Positions 47,272 through 56,720 of a DNA stretch of 64,000 nt are shown in pieces. Source of the DNA: Mesorhizobium sp. B4-1-4 (GTDB lineage Bacteria; Pseudomonadota; Alphaproteobacteria; Rhizobiales; Rhizobiaceae); contig NZ_CP083950.1 in NCBI RefSeq assembly GCF_006439395.2, positions 3,224,001 to 3,288,000 on the forward strand, in the 5' to 3' direction. The translations under genes and the position numbers were made by a program. Numbering within the stretch: position 1 is the stretch's first letter; every line of letters begins with the position of its first letter. The notes under the pieces were generated by a model that saw only the letters and a program-made list of their open reading frames with translations, ran no database searches and had not been told where the DNA came from.

Positions 47272-48126
47272 TCAGCTTCCGTTGTGCGATAAGACTGGAA
47301 ATTCAAGCGTCTGGCCATCCCGCGCAGCAAAGGCGCCGGCAAACCTGTCCTTGGCCAGTTTCTCCATCTCGTCCAGTTCCTCGTCGGTGCGTGACGGATC
47401 GTGATGAAACAACGCAAGCCCCCGCGCACCGGCCGCCTCGCAGAGCTTGACGCCCTGTTGCCATGTCGAGTGCCCGTTGCCGCGGCGGCGTTCCATTTCC
47501 TCCTCGGTGTAAGTGCAATCGTAAATGACGAGGTCGGCATTTTCGATCAGGTCGAGCACCGCCTGGTCGAGTTTGTCCGGCTGATGCTCGGTGTCCGTGA
47601 TCATCGCCACGACGCGGCCGCCCCATTCGACCCGGTAGCCTATGCAGCCGCCCGGGTGGGTGAGACTGCCGGTCCGCACCACCACCCCTTCGCGCGGCCT
47701 AAGCACGTCTCCGGATACGAAATCGCGGCAGTCGAGGCTTGCCTTGCAGATATCGAGCTTCACCGGAAACCACGGCGGCCGTATGAACGCATCGACCATC
47801 TGCCGGGTCGTCATGCGTCCTGCGAGATGTCCGGACCAAAGCGTAATCTTGACGCTCGGGTCGTATATCGGCTTGAAAGCCGGCAGCCCGATGATGTGAT
47901 CGTAGTGGCAATGGGTGAAGAACAGGTCGAAATCGGTCACGCCCGACGCCCGAAGTACCCCGCCGGCAGGCCGCAGGCCGGAGCCCGCGTCGAACAGAAG
48001 CGTATGCTTGCCGCATCGCATCTCAACGCAGATCGTATTGCCGCCATAGCGAGAGAATTCTGGCCCCGATACCGCAATGCTGCCGCGCACACCCCAAAAC
48101 CTGACCAGGAAAACGTCGTCGTCCAT
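47272..48126 (-). CDS. Metallo-beta-lactamase-fold hydrolase (PDE class II-like)
   Basis: The 284-residue protein has the MBL zinc motif FFTHCHYDHIIGLPAF near residue 70. Further ligands are in GSLTHPGGCIGYR, ITDTEHQ and ALFHHDP. The opening VRFWGVRGSIAVSG with YGGNTICVE is typical of a large family related to class II cyclic-nucleotide phosphodiesterases and PhnP. Given several cyclases and a cyclic-nucleotide-binding protein nearby, a phosphodiesterase role is attractive but unproven. It ends one base from the convergent deacetylase-like gene, and the cNMP-binding gene lies 75 bases upstream on the same strand. Confidence 0.85.
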   Translation of the reverse strand: MDDDVFLVRFWGVRGSIAVSGPEFSRYGGNTICVEMRCGKHTLLFDAGSGLRPAGGVLRASGVTDFDLFFTHCHYDHIIGLPAFKPIYDPSVKITLWSGHLAGRMTTRQMVDAFIRPPWFPVKLDICKASLDCRDFVSGDVLRPREGVVVRTGSLTHPGGCIGYRVEWGGRVVAMITDTEHQPDKLDQAVLDLIENADLVIYDCTYTEEEMERRRGNGHSTWQQGVKLCEAAGARGLALFHHDPSRTDEELDEMEKLAKDRFAGAFAARDGQTLEFPVLSHNGS

Positions 48127-48201
48127 GCTACCCCTTCGCAGTCCAGTCGCAGATGGCAGCCAGTACCGTCTCGATGGCCAGGATTAAGCGCACGTCACTC
48201 G

Positions 48202-48651
48202 TTACTTGGCGCTTCGTGCGTCGATCAGATCCGCGGTCGTATGGCTTAGGCGATCGGCAAGAACCCGCAATATCTCGATGGTCATTTCCGGGTACTCCTT
48301 CATAAGCCTCAGGAAATGATCCTTGCGGATTCTTAGGACCTCCAGCGGACTCGCGGCTCTGACGGTGGCAGTGCGAGAACTGTTGCACAATATGGCGATC
48401 TCGCCAACAATCGAATTTGGCACCATTTCGGCAACCTTTATCGGCCCGCTGTCGGAATCGACCAGAATATCCGCCCGGCCTGAAAGGATGACATAGGCGG
48501 CGTCCCCTTCATCGCCCTGCCGGAAAAGGATCTGGCCGGCGCCGTAGCTGACGCGGTCGGATGTGAACGCAAGCAGCTTGAGCTTTGTCGGCTCTATGCC
48601 GGAGAACAAGGGGACGCGTTGCAGCATCCCAACCTCATCCTTGAGCAGCAT
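48202..48651 (-). CDS. Single-domain cyclic-nucleotide-binding protein
   Basis: The 149-residue protein is essentially one cNMP-binding domain. A beta-roll (ILFRQGDEGDAAYVILSG) leads to a phosphate-binding cassette VGEIAILCNSSRTATVRA with the Glu and Arg that contact cyclic nucleotide, followed by the C-helix. There is no DNA-binding helix-turn-helix, so it is not a CRP regulator by itself; it may regulate a partner protein. It lies between the MBL-fold gene and the large ABC transporter gene, all on the minus strand. Confidence 0.9.
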   Translation of the reverse strand: MLLKDEVGMLQRVPLFSGIEPTKLKLLAFTSDRVSYGAGQILFRQGDEGDAAYVILSGRADILVDSDSGPIKVAEMVPNSIVGEIAILCNSSRTATVRAASPLEVLRIRKDHFLRLMKEYPEMTIEILRVLADRLSHTTADLIDARSAK

Positions 48652-48834
48652 CGTCGCAACCTTCCCAAATTCACGTCTGCGAGACTAGATCAACCGGCAC
48701 CCAGATGGAATCAATTCTGTTTCCGCATTGCGAAACCAACCCTGCGGAGGTGGCGTGCCCGACAGGCCAGAACCTAAATCCCTTGACCTTGCGGCAAGTT
48801 CCCACCGGCGGAACGATATGAATGTGCAAATGCT

Positions 48835-51549
48835 CTATGACAGCAGCTCCTTGAAAATACCGTTCCCTGCCAAAAGTGTCTCGTGAGTTCCGTCTTCCAC
48901 CAAACGACCCGAGTCGAACACGACGACGCGATCGAACATCGTTGCCATTGCCGGATTCGTCACGACGCACACGATTGCCGGCGAACGGCCGTCGCGTCTG
49001 GCTTCCTCGATCACGTTTCGCAGCACCTTGTCCTGCACACGCTGGTCGAGCGCCGACAGCGGCCGGTTGAGAATAAGATAATCGGGACGCTTGAGCAGGG
49101 CCCGGGCAACGTCGAGCTTTTGTCGCTGGCCACTGGTCAGACGCCTGCCGCCGGAGCCGACGTTGAAGTCCAGGCCGACATTCAAAAGTTCGGCATAAAG
49201 TCCCAGTTCGTCAAGAATGTCATAGACGATGGAGCGTATGCGGTCCGGCGCGTCGGGATGATTGTTGCCCACACGGCCGAACAGGACATTGTCCATGACG
49301 GTAGCCGCGGCAATGTATTTGGCAGGATCGTACCGTTCGACCGCATTTTGCAACTCGGGCGGCAGGTTTTCATAGAACAGGTTGCGCGCGGCGACGATCT
49401 TGCTCATCAGCTCGTCGCTCAGCAGGCCGAAGCGGTGCCGGGGCTCGATATAGGCAAAGCTCAGTGTGACGATCATGGCGCGGTCGGCCTCCGAAACCGT
49501 CTCATAGGGACGGTTCTTGAGCCGTTGCAGCAAGGTTTCGTAGGCGGGTATCTCTTCGGCGCTCATGAAGGCGAGCTGCTGGAAGAATTGGTGATCGGGC
49601 GGCAGGTCGGCAAACAGTTCGATCGCCTGCTCGGCGATCTCCATGCCCATTTCGTAGAGTGTGCGGTCGAGGCCGGCTTGCCTCAGCACGGAAGCGAAAT
49701 ACGGATTGGCCGCAAGAGCCCGGTCGGCCAGTTCGGGGCCGGCGGCGGCGCCGAAGAGCAGGTTTTGACCGATCGTTGCTTCCTTGTTGTAGGCGCCCGG
49801 TTCGAAAGGAACCACCAGGCCGCTCAGGCCTTCGCGTTCCAGCCGGGTTCGCAACGTCGCACGCAGTTCCACGATCCGCCCGGCAAACCCCTTGTGACGC
49901 GTGAGGTCGGCCGAAGAGCGCAAGCCAAGATCCAGAATGTCGCGCGACAGAACAACCGCGTCGAGCACCCGGCGCACGGGTTCAAAGAGGTCGTGCGGGC
50001 CGGCGGCGCCGGCGGAAGCATAGTCGATCCAGTCGCTGTGGATATCGATATCCGGATTGCCCGACCGGCGCGCTTCCTCGACATCCCAGCGGCGCTGGTC
50101 GGCCGCGGTACCGTCATAGGTCACCGATGTCAGCGGCGCATGCTTCAACCCGTAGAGCAGGTTGTCGCGGAGGCTTGCCTGGAACAGAAAAACATCCGAC
50201 GAGGCATAGGACATGCGCCTGCCGGTCACCGCTTCGGGGAGTTCAAGCAGGTCGTCGGCGCCCGAAGCGACCCTTCCGCCGTCCGGCCAGTCCAGCCGCG
50301 CAAAGGCTTCTGCCAGCGCCTCCGCCCCACCCGTTGCGGTACTGACCAGCGCCACCGTCTCACCCGGGTTGATCTGGAGCGAGATACGGTCGAGGAGCAT
50401 TGCACCGCCATCGTCCGCCATGGACAGACTGACCGCCGACAGCGGGCTGGTCATCGGAGGTGGATCTTCGATCGTCAATGCCTCGATTCTCGGCGCAATG
50501 ACACCCTCGACGGTGAACTGTTCAACGACCTGCTGATACTTGACCTGGACATCCTGCCGGTCCTGATCCCAGTCGATCAGTTCCTTCATCGGTCCGGGCA
50601 GGTCCTTGTAGGCGCTGATCACCGCCACGAGCTGGCCGACATCCAGCCGCCCCTCGATCACCAGATATCCGCCGATCATGTAGAACAGAAAGGGCGTGAA
50701 CTGCGCGAGAATATTGTTGAGGAACTTCACCATGAATTTCCATTGGTAAAGATCGAAGCGTATCTTGAAGATAAGCCCAAGCCGGGCAGCGATGTCGGCG
50801 CGCTCGTAGTTTGATGTGTCGTGGATATGAACCGCGCCGATGCCGTCGACGATTTCGCCTACCCGGCCCGAAAGCGCACGCGCCGTCAGCTGTCGCCGGC
50901 GCCCGAGCACGATCAGCCGCCGCCGCATTCGCGGGATGAGCACTATCTGGATCACCACGATCACGACCGCTATCATTCCGAGCCAGGCGTTCTGGACCAT
51001 GATGAACAGCATGGCCGTCAGTGCCTGGCCGCCCAGCAGTACCGGCTGCAGGAAGGCGTCGCCGATGAAGCCGCCCAGCGGCTCCACCTCGTCCTTCACC
51101 ATGGTCGCCACTTCGGCGGATTTCACCCGCTTGAAGTAACGCGGCGGAAACCGCAGCACGAGATCGACCAGATCGAAGCGGATACGCCGCAGCATGCGTT
51201 CGCCGAGGCGGCCCTTGTAGGTGTTGATGTAAAGTTTGAACAGGCCGTTGATGATGACCAGAAGGAGGAACACGAGGCTCAGGGCAAACAGCGTCTCCTT
51301 GCGGTCGAGCTGAAAACCGGAGAAGAACTGAACGTCGCCAATGAACGGCAGGTTATAATGTAGCCTCATGAATGACCGTGTCGCGCCCGGTTGCTCGAAG
51401 CCGCGACCTTGGATCGGGCCGTTGACGATCAGCTTCGGCAAGTCAAAGGACATGAAATACGGGATCATCGAAAGCAGGACGATGATCAATATCCAGACCT
51501 GCTGCTTCTTGGTGTGCGTCCAGATATAGCGGGCTAGGCTGGGTTCCAT
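48835..51549 (-). CDS. ABC exporter-like protein with degenerate, expanded nucleotide-binding domain
   Basis: The 904-residue protein has an N-terminal exporter-type membrane domain (about six helices, residues 15-330) and an altered ABC domain (about 385-904). The Walker A position near 403 reads VSTATGGAEALAEAF, with Ala for the essential Lys. Walker B near 828 reads YLILNRPLSALD, with Asn-Arg instead of Asp-Glu. The signature LTSGQRQK near 806 is kept. Between Q-loop and signature lie about 340 residues where about 50 are normal, including three NLLYG/NLLFG/NVLFG motifs near 461, 596 and 755. The frame is intact, so this looks like an evolved form rather than decay. ATP hydrolysis is unlikely. 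Confidence 0.85.
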   Translation of the reverse strand: MEPSLARYIWTHTKKQQVWILIIVLLSMIPYFMSFDLPKLIVNGPIQGRGFEQPGATRSFMRLHYNLPFIGDVQFFSGFQLDRKETLFALSLVFLLLVIINGLFKLYINTYKGRLGERMLRRIRFDLVDLVLRFPPRYFKRVKSAEVATMVKDEVEPLGGFIGDAFLQPVLLGGQALTAMLFIMVQNAWLGMIAVVIVVIQIVLIPRMRRRLIVLGRRRQLTARALSGRVGEIVDGIGAVHIHDTSNYERADIAARLGLIFKIRFDLYQWKFMVKFLNNILAQFTPFLFYMIGGYLVIEGRLDVGQLVAVISAYKDLPGPMKELIDWDQDRQDVQVKYQQVVEQFTVEGVIAPRIEALTIEDPPPMTSPLSAVSLSMADDGGAMLLDRISLQINPGETVALVSTATGGAEALAEAFARLDWPDGGRVASGADDLLELPEAVTGRRMSYASSDVFLFQASLRDNLLYGLKHAPLTSVTYDGTAADQRRWDVEEARRSGNPDIDIHSDWIDYASAGAAGPHDLFEPVRRVLDAVVLSRDILDLGLRSSADLTRHKGFAGRIVELRATLRTRLEREGLSGLVVPFEPGAYNKEATIGQNLLFGAAAGPELADRALAANPYFASVLRQAGLDRTLYEMGMEIAEQAIELFADLPPDHQFFQQLAFMSAEEIPAYETLLQRLKNRPYETVSEADRAMIVTLSFAYIEPRHRFGLLSDELMSKIVAARNLFYENLPPELQNAVERYDPAKYIAAATVMDNVLFGRVGNNHPDAPDRIRSIVYDILDELGLYAELLNVGLDFNVGSGGRRLTSGQRQKLDVARALLKRPDYLILNRPLSALDQRVQDKVLRNVIEEARRDGRSPAIVCVVTNPAMATMFDRVVVFDSGRLVEDGTHETLLAGNGIFKELLS

Positions 51550-51816
51550 ATGCGACTGTGGGCCTTCAGTTGGACGGACGGATGTAAAAGCACCTGTTGG
51601 CGAGCGGCGTTATCGGCGATGTCTTTGCCGCCAAGCGAGGCCCGGGGATTGTCCTGCCGCCGGCGGACGCCGATGGTCCGAACAGATGCAACAGGCTCTC
51701 TCCGGCACCGGCCAAGGGCGAAGCGGCTTGCGGCACAGTCACGTCCGCGAACCAAACAGCATTACTGGAGGCAAGATTGCGTTGTGTCGCCCCAAATCCC
51801 AACATAGAAGACAACT

Positions 51817-52491
51817 ATGATGGATGTCACGCAACCACGCAATGCCGGCATGGACGGGCACGAGCAGGCCCTGGACCTCACGCGGGGGATTGCCGCCTAT
51901 GTCAACCACCCTCTCGTGGCAGGGCTGGCGCGCGTCATCACCAAGCATCCGAACGCCGATATCGCCAACGCCTTCAACCACAAGCAGGTCGCCTGCAAGA
52001 TGTGGGCGCTCGACAGGCTATTCGAAAGCTGCGGTGGCCGGTTTGGGCGCGTATGGGTCGTGGGTGGATGGTACGGCATACTGCCGGCAATGCTTTTCAA
52101 CGACGCCCGTTTCGACATCGCGGCGGTCGATAGCATCGACATCGATTCCGAAGTGGCCTCGGTCGCCCGGACCCTCAACCGGGATGCCGGCGACCGTTTC
52201 CAGGCGTTGACGGCGGATATGTACGCCCTCGACTATGCGGCCGGGCGCTCCGACCTGATCGTCAATACGAGTTGCGAACACATAGCCGACCTGCGCGCCT
52301 GGCTTGATCTGCTTCCGCGGGGCACGAATGTGCTGCTGCAATCCAACGACTATTTCAGTGAGCCTACGCACATCAACTGCGTGGCTTCACTTGCAGCCTT
52401 CGAAGCAATGGCAGCACTGCGGGAGATCAGGTTCTCGGGCGAACTACCGACAAAAAATTATACGCGCTTCATGCTGATTGGAACGGTTTAA
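51817..52491 (+). CDS. Class I SAM-dependent methyltransferase-like protein
   Basis: The 224-residue protein has a Rossmann-like core. GRVWVVGGWYGILPAMLF near residue 76 stands in place of the SAM glycine-rich loop, VDSIDIDSEVASVAR near 105 is the acidic ribose site, and NTSCEHIADLRAW near 155 is in the motif post-II position. It resembles uncharacterised methyltransferases next to exopolysaccharide genes. It is divergent from the ABC gene with 267 bases between, which show no clear promoter. Enzyme activity is inferred from fold only. Confidence 0.75.
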   Translation: MMDVTQPRNAGMDGHEQALDLTRGIAAYVNHPLVAGLARVITKHPNADIANAFNHKQVACKMWALDRLFESCGGRFGRVWVVGGWYGILPAMLFNDARFDIAAVDSIDIDSEVASVARTLNRDAGDRFQALTADMYALDYAAGRSDLIVNTSCEHIADLRAWLDLLPRGTNVLLQSNDYFSEPTHINCVASLAAFEAMAALREIRFSGELPTKNYTRFMLIGTV

Positions 52492-52584
52492 ATGCATTTC
52501 GCCCAAAAGTGCGTGGCGGTTTTGGGACGACCCGCATAAAAACAAGCACTTGAGGCACGTCGCACGAATCTCACGCGACGCGCG

Positions 52585-53790
52585 TCAGGACCAATCGCCT
52601 GTTTCATCGTGTACTTTTCCGAAACCAGGCTCCATTTTCAGGGACCATGTTCGATACCGCTCGCGCAGGATTTGCGCCGAGTGACGCGCGCCTTCGAGAT
52701 CGAGACGATGCGCGGTTGGCGTCGGTGCCAAGAGCGCCTGTTCGATCGCTTGCGCCAAACCTTCGGGCGTTAGGTCCTTTTCCATCAGCACCCTCGCAAG
52801 GCCGAGTTCTTCGAGCATCAGGGCGCGAACCGTTTGCTCGGTTTCACCGCCGGCTGCAAACGGAACGAGCAGGGAGCGACAACCCGCGCGCAGGACATCG
52901 CAGACCGTGTTGTAACCCGCCTGCGAGACTGACAGGCGGGCGCCGGTTAGCAGGCTGGCGAAATCCTCGCGGAACCGGAAGATGGACAGGTCCGGCGTGA
53001 CATCGCGTGCGATCGCGTCAAATTCATCTTTCGGCAGGTTTGGGCCGGTGATCAAACACCATTTCCAACCGTTCTCGGCATTCCGCGCCGCTGCGACGGT
53101 GGATCTGACAAGGCTCTTTCCGGCAGCCCCGCCGCCAACCGACACCACAATATCGAAGCGCTCGGAGGCCGCGGGCGACGGCGGCGCGGCGACGAGCCCT
53201 GTGTAAGCCACTTCGGCCCTGATCGCCCCAGCCAGCGGAAATGTCTTGTCGAGGGTTGCGAAAGCCGGATCGCCGTGGACCATGACAAGGTCGAAATGGC
53301 TGTTGACGAGATCGACTGTCTCCTCGTTTCGGCCAGGCTTGACGCGCTCCTGAAGGATGTCTCGGACCGACGTCGCCAGCAACGGTCTGGGCGACGTCGC
53401 GTCGATGGCCTCGATCAGCGGCAAGAGTTCGAAACGCATCTGACGGCGTCCAAAGGGAAACGCCTCGACAATGACGATATCAGGCCTGCAATCCCGGAAT
53501 GCCTGCAGCAGCATCTCTGAACGCCGCTTCTTGAGATCATCGTCGATGGGTTTGCCCTGCAGGTCGACCAGTCCGGAAAATCCTTTATCACCGGAGGTGA
53601 CAGGTGGCAGGGTTACAGATTTTATCCCCGGTCCCGGAAACCCCGCGATCGGCGCTCCGCCAGTCACGACGGTTACGTCGAACCCGTCATCGACCAGAGC
53701 CGCCGCGATGCGGCTGGAGCGCGCGAGATGGCCGATACCGAGCAGGTGCTGGACATAAAGGAAGACGCGCTTCAATCGGCGGCCCGCCAC
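52585..53790 (-). CDS. MurG-like (GT28-type) glycosyltransferase, third gene of a GT operon
   Basis: The 401-residue GT-B protein has QHLLGIGHLARSSRIAAALV at the N-terminus (acceptor-side loop). VSVGGGAAGKSLVRST lies near 215, and the donor-binding RLSVSQAGYNTVCDVLRAG near 305 is analogous to the MurG/UGT block. It overlaps the upstream glycosyltransferase gene by 19 bases and resembles the first gene of the operon in fold and key motifs. It probably acts on a surface glycan; donor and acceptor are unknown. Confidence 0.87.
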   Translation of the reverse strand: MAGRRLKRVFLYVQHLLGIGHLARSSRIAAALVDDGFDVTVVTGGAPIAGFPGPGIKSVTLPPVTSGDKGFSGLVDLQGKPIDDDLKKRRSEMLLQAFRDCRPDIVIVEAFPFGRRQMRFELLPLIEAIDATSPRPLLATSVRDILQERVKPGRNEETVDLVNSHFDLVMVHGDPAFATLDKTFPLAGAIRAEVAYTGLVAAPPSPAASERFDIVVSVGGGAAGKSLVRSTVAAARNAENGWKWCLITGPNLPKDEFDAIARDVTPDLSIFRFREDFASLLTGARLSVSQAGYNTVCDVLRAGCRSLLVPFAAGGETEQTVRALMLEELGLARVLMEKDLTPEGLAQAIEQALLAPTPTAHRLDLEGARHSAQILRERYRTWSLKMEPGFGKVHDETGDWS

Positions 53791-55016
53791 TCACGCTCGA
53801 ACAGTTCCTTGAGCTGTCCAATGCTGGCCATATGATCGAAATTGCCGCGCACGCGCCGCTCCGCGGCGTCGCCGAGCCGGGCGCGCAGCACGGGATCACG
53901 GATCAGGCGCTCCAGCGCCTTTGCCAGGGCAATTGGATCTTCCGTCGGAACCAGCAGCCCGGTTTCGTCAGGCGATAAAAGCTCCGGCACGCCGGAAATA
54001 TCGGTCGACACGCAGGCAAGCCCCTGGCTGGCCGCCTCCACCAGAACGTTCGGCAGACCGTCCCGGTCGCCGTTTGCGGTGATCCTGCAAGCCAGGGCGA
54101 AGATGTTGGCACGGCGGTAGTGCTCGAGCACCTCCTCCTGCGCAAGCGCGCCTTTCCAGGAGACCCGACCATCCAGTCCGAGCTTCTGCGACAGCGCCCT
54201 GAGCCGTTCCAGTTCCTCGCCGTTGCCGATATGCTCGAAACGCCACGACAAATCGCCAGGCAAGAGAGCAAGAGCCTCCAGCAAGGTGTCGTAACCTTTC
54301 TTTTCAACGGCGCGCCCGACACTCAGAATGATGACCGGTTCGTCCGGCGCCGAGCCGTCATACCGTTTTCGCGCTTCGCCGAAACTGCCGAAGCGATCAA
54401 GGTCGAGCCCATGGTAGCTCAGATGCACGGACGATTTGCCGTTGGCGAGTTCTTTCAGACGGTCGAAACCGGTTTTCGTGCAGGTGACCGTCCAGCGCGC
54501 CGAGGAAAGCTTGCCAGCCAGATCCCAGTCCGCCGAAGTCCAGATGTCCTTGGCATGGGCTGAGCAGCTCCAAGGCAGGCTACGAAGCTGGCTGGCATAG
54601 CGCGTCACCGATGCCGGCGTGTGCGCGAAATGGGCATGCAACCATTCCGCGTCTTTCGGCCATTCGGCCGCCAGCACAAGCGCTTGCCCGAAGCGGCGCG
54701 CGCGGTTGCGCGTAAAGTCGTGGCGGATATCGGTGGCCAGCGATCGGAGCGCGCGCCAGAAGCCCGGCCGCAGCAGATGGGCGAACAGCGAGCGGGCCAC
54801 ACGCAGTGGCTCTTCATGCAGATATTCCGGCAGATAATGGACGGGCGCTTTGATCTCGTCATGCACGGGGTGGCGTTTTGCGTCGGTCGGTCGCCTGAGC
54901 GCGACGAGTGTCAGGTCGAACCCCGCACGCTCCAGACCGAGCAGTTCCTGCGCGATGAAGGTTTCAGACAGCCGCGGATAGCCCTTCAGAACCACGACGA
55001 TCTTGCGATATCGCAA
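53772..55016 (-). CDS. GT4 glycosyltransferase (colanic-acid-type), second gene of a GT operon
   Basis: The 414-residue protein has KGYPRLSETFIAQELLGLER near the N-terminus, a signature of colanic-acid WcaL-type transferases. SVGRAVEKKGYDTLLEAL lies near 230 and the C-terminal E-x7-E motif is in NVLVEAASQGLACVSTD near 325. The only sensible start is TTG at 55016, one base after the upstream gene's stop (55018-55020), implying coupling. It belongs to a three-gene minus-strand glycosyltransferase operon. Confidence 0.9.
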   Translation of the reverse strand: MRYRKIVVVLKGYPRLSETFIAQELLGLERAGFDLTLVALRRPTDAKRHPVHDEIKAPVHYLPEYLHEEPLRVARSLFAHLLRPGFWRALRSLATDIRHDFTRNRARRFGQALVLAAEWPKDAEWLHAHFAHTPASVTRYASQLRSLPWSCSAHAKDIWTSADWDLAGKLSSARWTVTCTKTGFDRLKELANGKSSVHLSYHGLDLDRFGSFGEARKRYDGSAPDEPVIILSVGRAVEKKGYDTLLEALALLPGDLSWRFEHIGNGEELERLRALSQKLGLDGRVSWKGALAQEEVLEHYRRANIFALACRITANGDRDGLPNVLVEAASQGLACVSTDISGVPELLSPDETGLLVPTEDPIALAKALERLIRDPVLRARLGDAAERRVRGNFDHMASIGQLKELFEREWRAAD

Positions 55017-55017
55017 C

Positions 55018-56232
55018 TCAGTTCATTCCTTCAATGACCGAAAGGTGATGGCCGGCCCGCCGGTCGAGCAGTTCCGCGACGATTGCGGAAATATGAGGCA
55101 GCCCCTCCAGCGTCAGATGCGGATTGCTCTGTGATGGGCGGGGCCGCTCCGGCAGCACCATCAGTGCATCGGCAAATCGCTGGGAATCCTTGGCTTCTTC
55201 CGGCAAGAGCATCTCGATCAGGCCGAGTTCGGCCGCGCGCCGAGCGCGGATCAGTTGTTCTTCACGGGGCTCGACGCGCGGCACGATCAGCGCCGGCTTG
55301 TCGAAAGACAGGATCTCGCAATAGGTGTTGTAACCGCCCATCGCCACCACCGCCTTGGCACCGGCAATCAAGTCTTCCATGCGGTTGTCGAACTCGATGA
55401 TCTTGATGTAGGGGATCCTGGCCCCCTTCTTGAGCAGTTTGTTGCGCTTGCGCGCCGGCATGTAGGGGCCAAGCACGATCAGCGCCCTGTGCTGCAATTG
55501 CGGATCCTGCTGGTAGGCATCGATGACGTCGTGGATCAGTTCGGCGCCGTCACCACCGCCACCGGTGGTCACGAGGATATAGTCGCCCTCGGGCCGGTGG
55601 CCGGGCAACTCGTTCCGCGGCAGGCTCCGCTGCAGGAAACCGACGAAGCTCATTTTTGCCCTGACAGCCGGCGGCACATCCAGGCCGGTCAGCGGATCAT
55701 AGAAATCCGGCGGACCATAGGCCCAGACCTTGTCGTAGAACAGGCCTATCTTGCGCATCACATCCCTGCGCGCCCACTCCGCCTCGAGCAGATGCGGCGC
55801 ATCCATCACCTCGCGCAGGCCAAGCACGAGCGTGGTGCCCCGCGTCTTGAGGTAGGACAGCGTGTCCTCGATCTCGCCGCGCAGGCCGAGCGGTTCCTTG
55901 TCGACGATGAAGATGTCCGGTCGGAAGGTCTCGGCTGTGTGGCGGATGATCGACTGGCGCATCCTTAGCGTCTCATGCAGATCGATATCCTTTTCCAGCG
56001 AGGTGTATTCGCCGTTGCGGAGTTTGATGACGCTGGGGATCTTCACGAAGTCGACACGGGCGCGGTAGTCGAAGGCGCCGGCGATAGTCGCACCCGAAAT
56101 GATAAGCACCTGAAGTCCGCGGAAATCCTCGACCAGCGAATGCGCGATCGTTCGGCAGCGCTGCAAGTGGCCGAGCCCGAACGTATCGTGGCTGTACATG
56201 AGAATTCGAGCGTTTTGTGCGTGCTGGGTCAT
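55018..56232 (-). CDS. MurG-like glycosyltransferase, first gene of a GT operon
   Basis: The 404-residue GT-B family protein has ILMYSHDTFGLGHLQRCRTI at the N-terminus, close in form to the third gene of the operon. YILVTTGGGGDGAELIHDV lies near 210 and AKAVVAMGGYNTYCEILSF near 300. Proteins of this type are annotated as glycosyltransferases near rhizobial surface polysaccharide genes. It leads the operon; the 488-base upstream region has no other gene of its own. Specific substrates are unknown. Confidence 0.87.
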   Translation of the reverse strand: MTQHAQNARILMYSHDTFGLGHLQRCRTIAHSLVEDFRGLQVLIISGATIAGAFDYRARVDFVKIPSVIKLRNGEYTSLEKDIDLHETLRMRQSIIRHTAETFRPDIFIVDKEPLGLRGEIEDTLSYLKTRGTTLVLGLREVMDAPHLLEAEWARRDVMRKIGLFYDKVWAYGPPDFYDPLTGLDVPPAVRAKMSFVGFLQRSLPRNELPGHRPEGDYILVTTGGGGDGAELIHDVIDAYQQDPQLQHRALIVLGPYMPARKRNKLLKKGARIPYIKIIEFDNRMEDLIAGAKAVVAMGGYNTYCEILSFDKPALIVPRVEPREEQLIRARRAAELGLIEMLLPEEAKDSQRFADALMVLPERPRPSQSNPHLTLEGLPHISAIVAELLDRRAGHHLSVIEGMN

Positions 56233-56720
56233 TGTTGAACGTCTCTAGAATTCTCGCCTCGAGGACCGTGAGCGACCCGCGGGCTGCAAAACCATCCCCG
56301 GTCTACCGGCCTGTTGTGAAACATGAGGGCGAAATTTTCAATTTGTATTACCCAAAAAACGCAGATCGCCTCGCATCCGCGAACTCATCGCCTCCTATGC
56401 GCACTGCGCCGACTGGCGCCCGTGAGAGTAGATCAATGTCTTATCGGCTCGTCCGTCACGTCACTTGCGGCGGGCTCGATGTCCTGAACAAGCGGCTCGG
56501 GGCGTCCACCAAAACGGCGCCTCCGCCCGTCGTTATGAGAAGCGACTGATAATGGCTGTTGGTCAACATGAAGATGCCCCGGCTTACCTCACCTGTGAGA
56601 ATCCCCGAGACAGGTCTGTCATGCCCTCCGGCTCAACCGAGAGACAGTGTTTGCAGACATCTAGGCGCATCATCCAGTCTCCACATTTGGTGTACTTCTC
56701 GGAGGAGCAAAGTTTCGAGA
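56233..56720. other. Gene-poor stretch with a possible SnoaL-like fragment
   Basis: No intact gene is seen in 488 bases. At about 56366-56413 the plus strand reads RIRELIASYAHCADWR, which looks like the N-terminal helix of an NTF2/SnoaL-like protein, but it runs into stops immediately. The promoter of the glycosyltransferase operon should be in the first 150 bases; no clear motif was found. Confidence 0.35.

Noticed and set aside
48883..50814. 643-codon plus-strand frame inside the ABC exporter gene
   Set aside because: The ABC gene has a convincing membrane domain and signature motif; the plus frame resembles reversed GC-rich coding sequence.
48835..51549. Calling the ABC exporter a pseudogene because of its missing Walker residues
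   Set aside because: The frame is uninterrupted over 904 codons, flanking motifs (signature, D-loop, membrane helices) are well preserved, and the changes sit exactly at catalytic residues, which suggests specialisation rather than decay.
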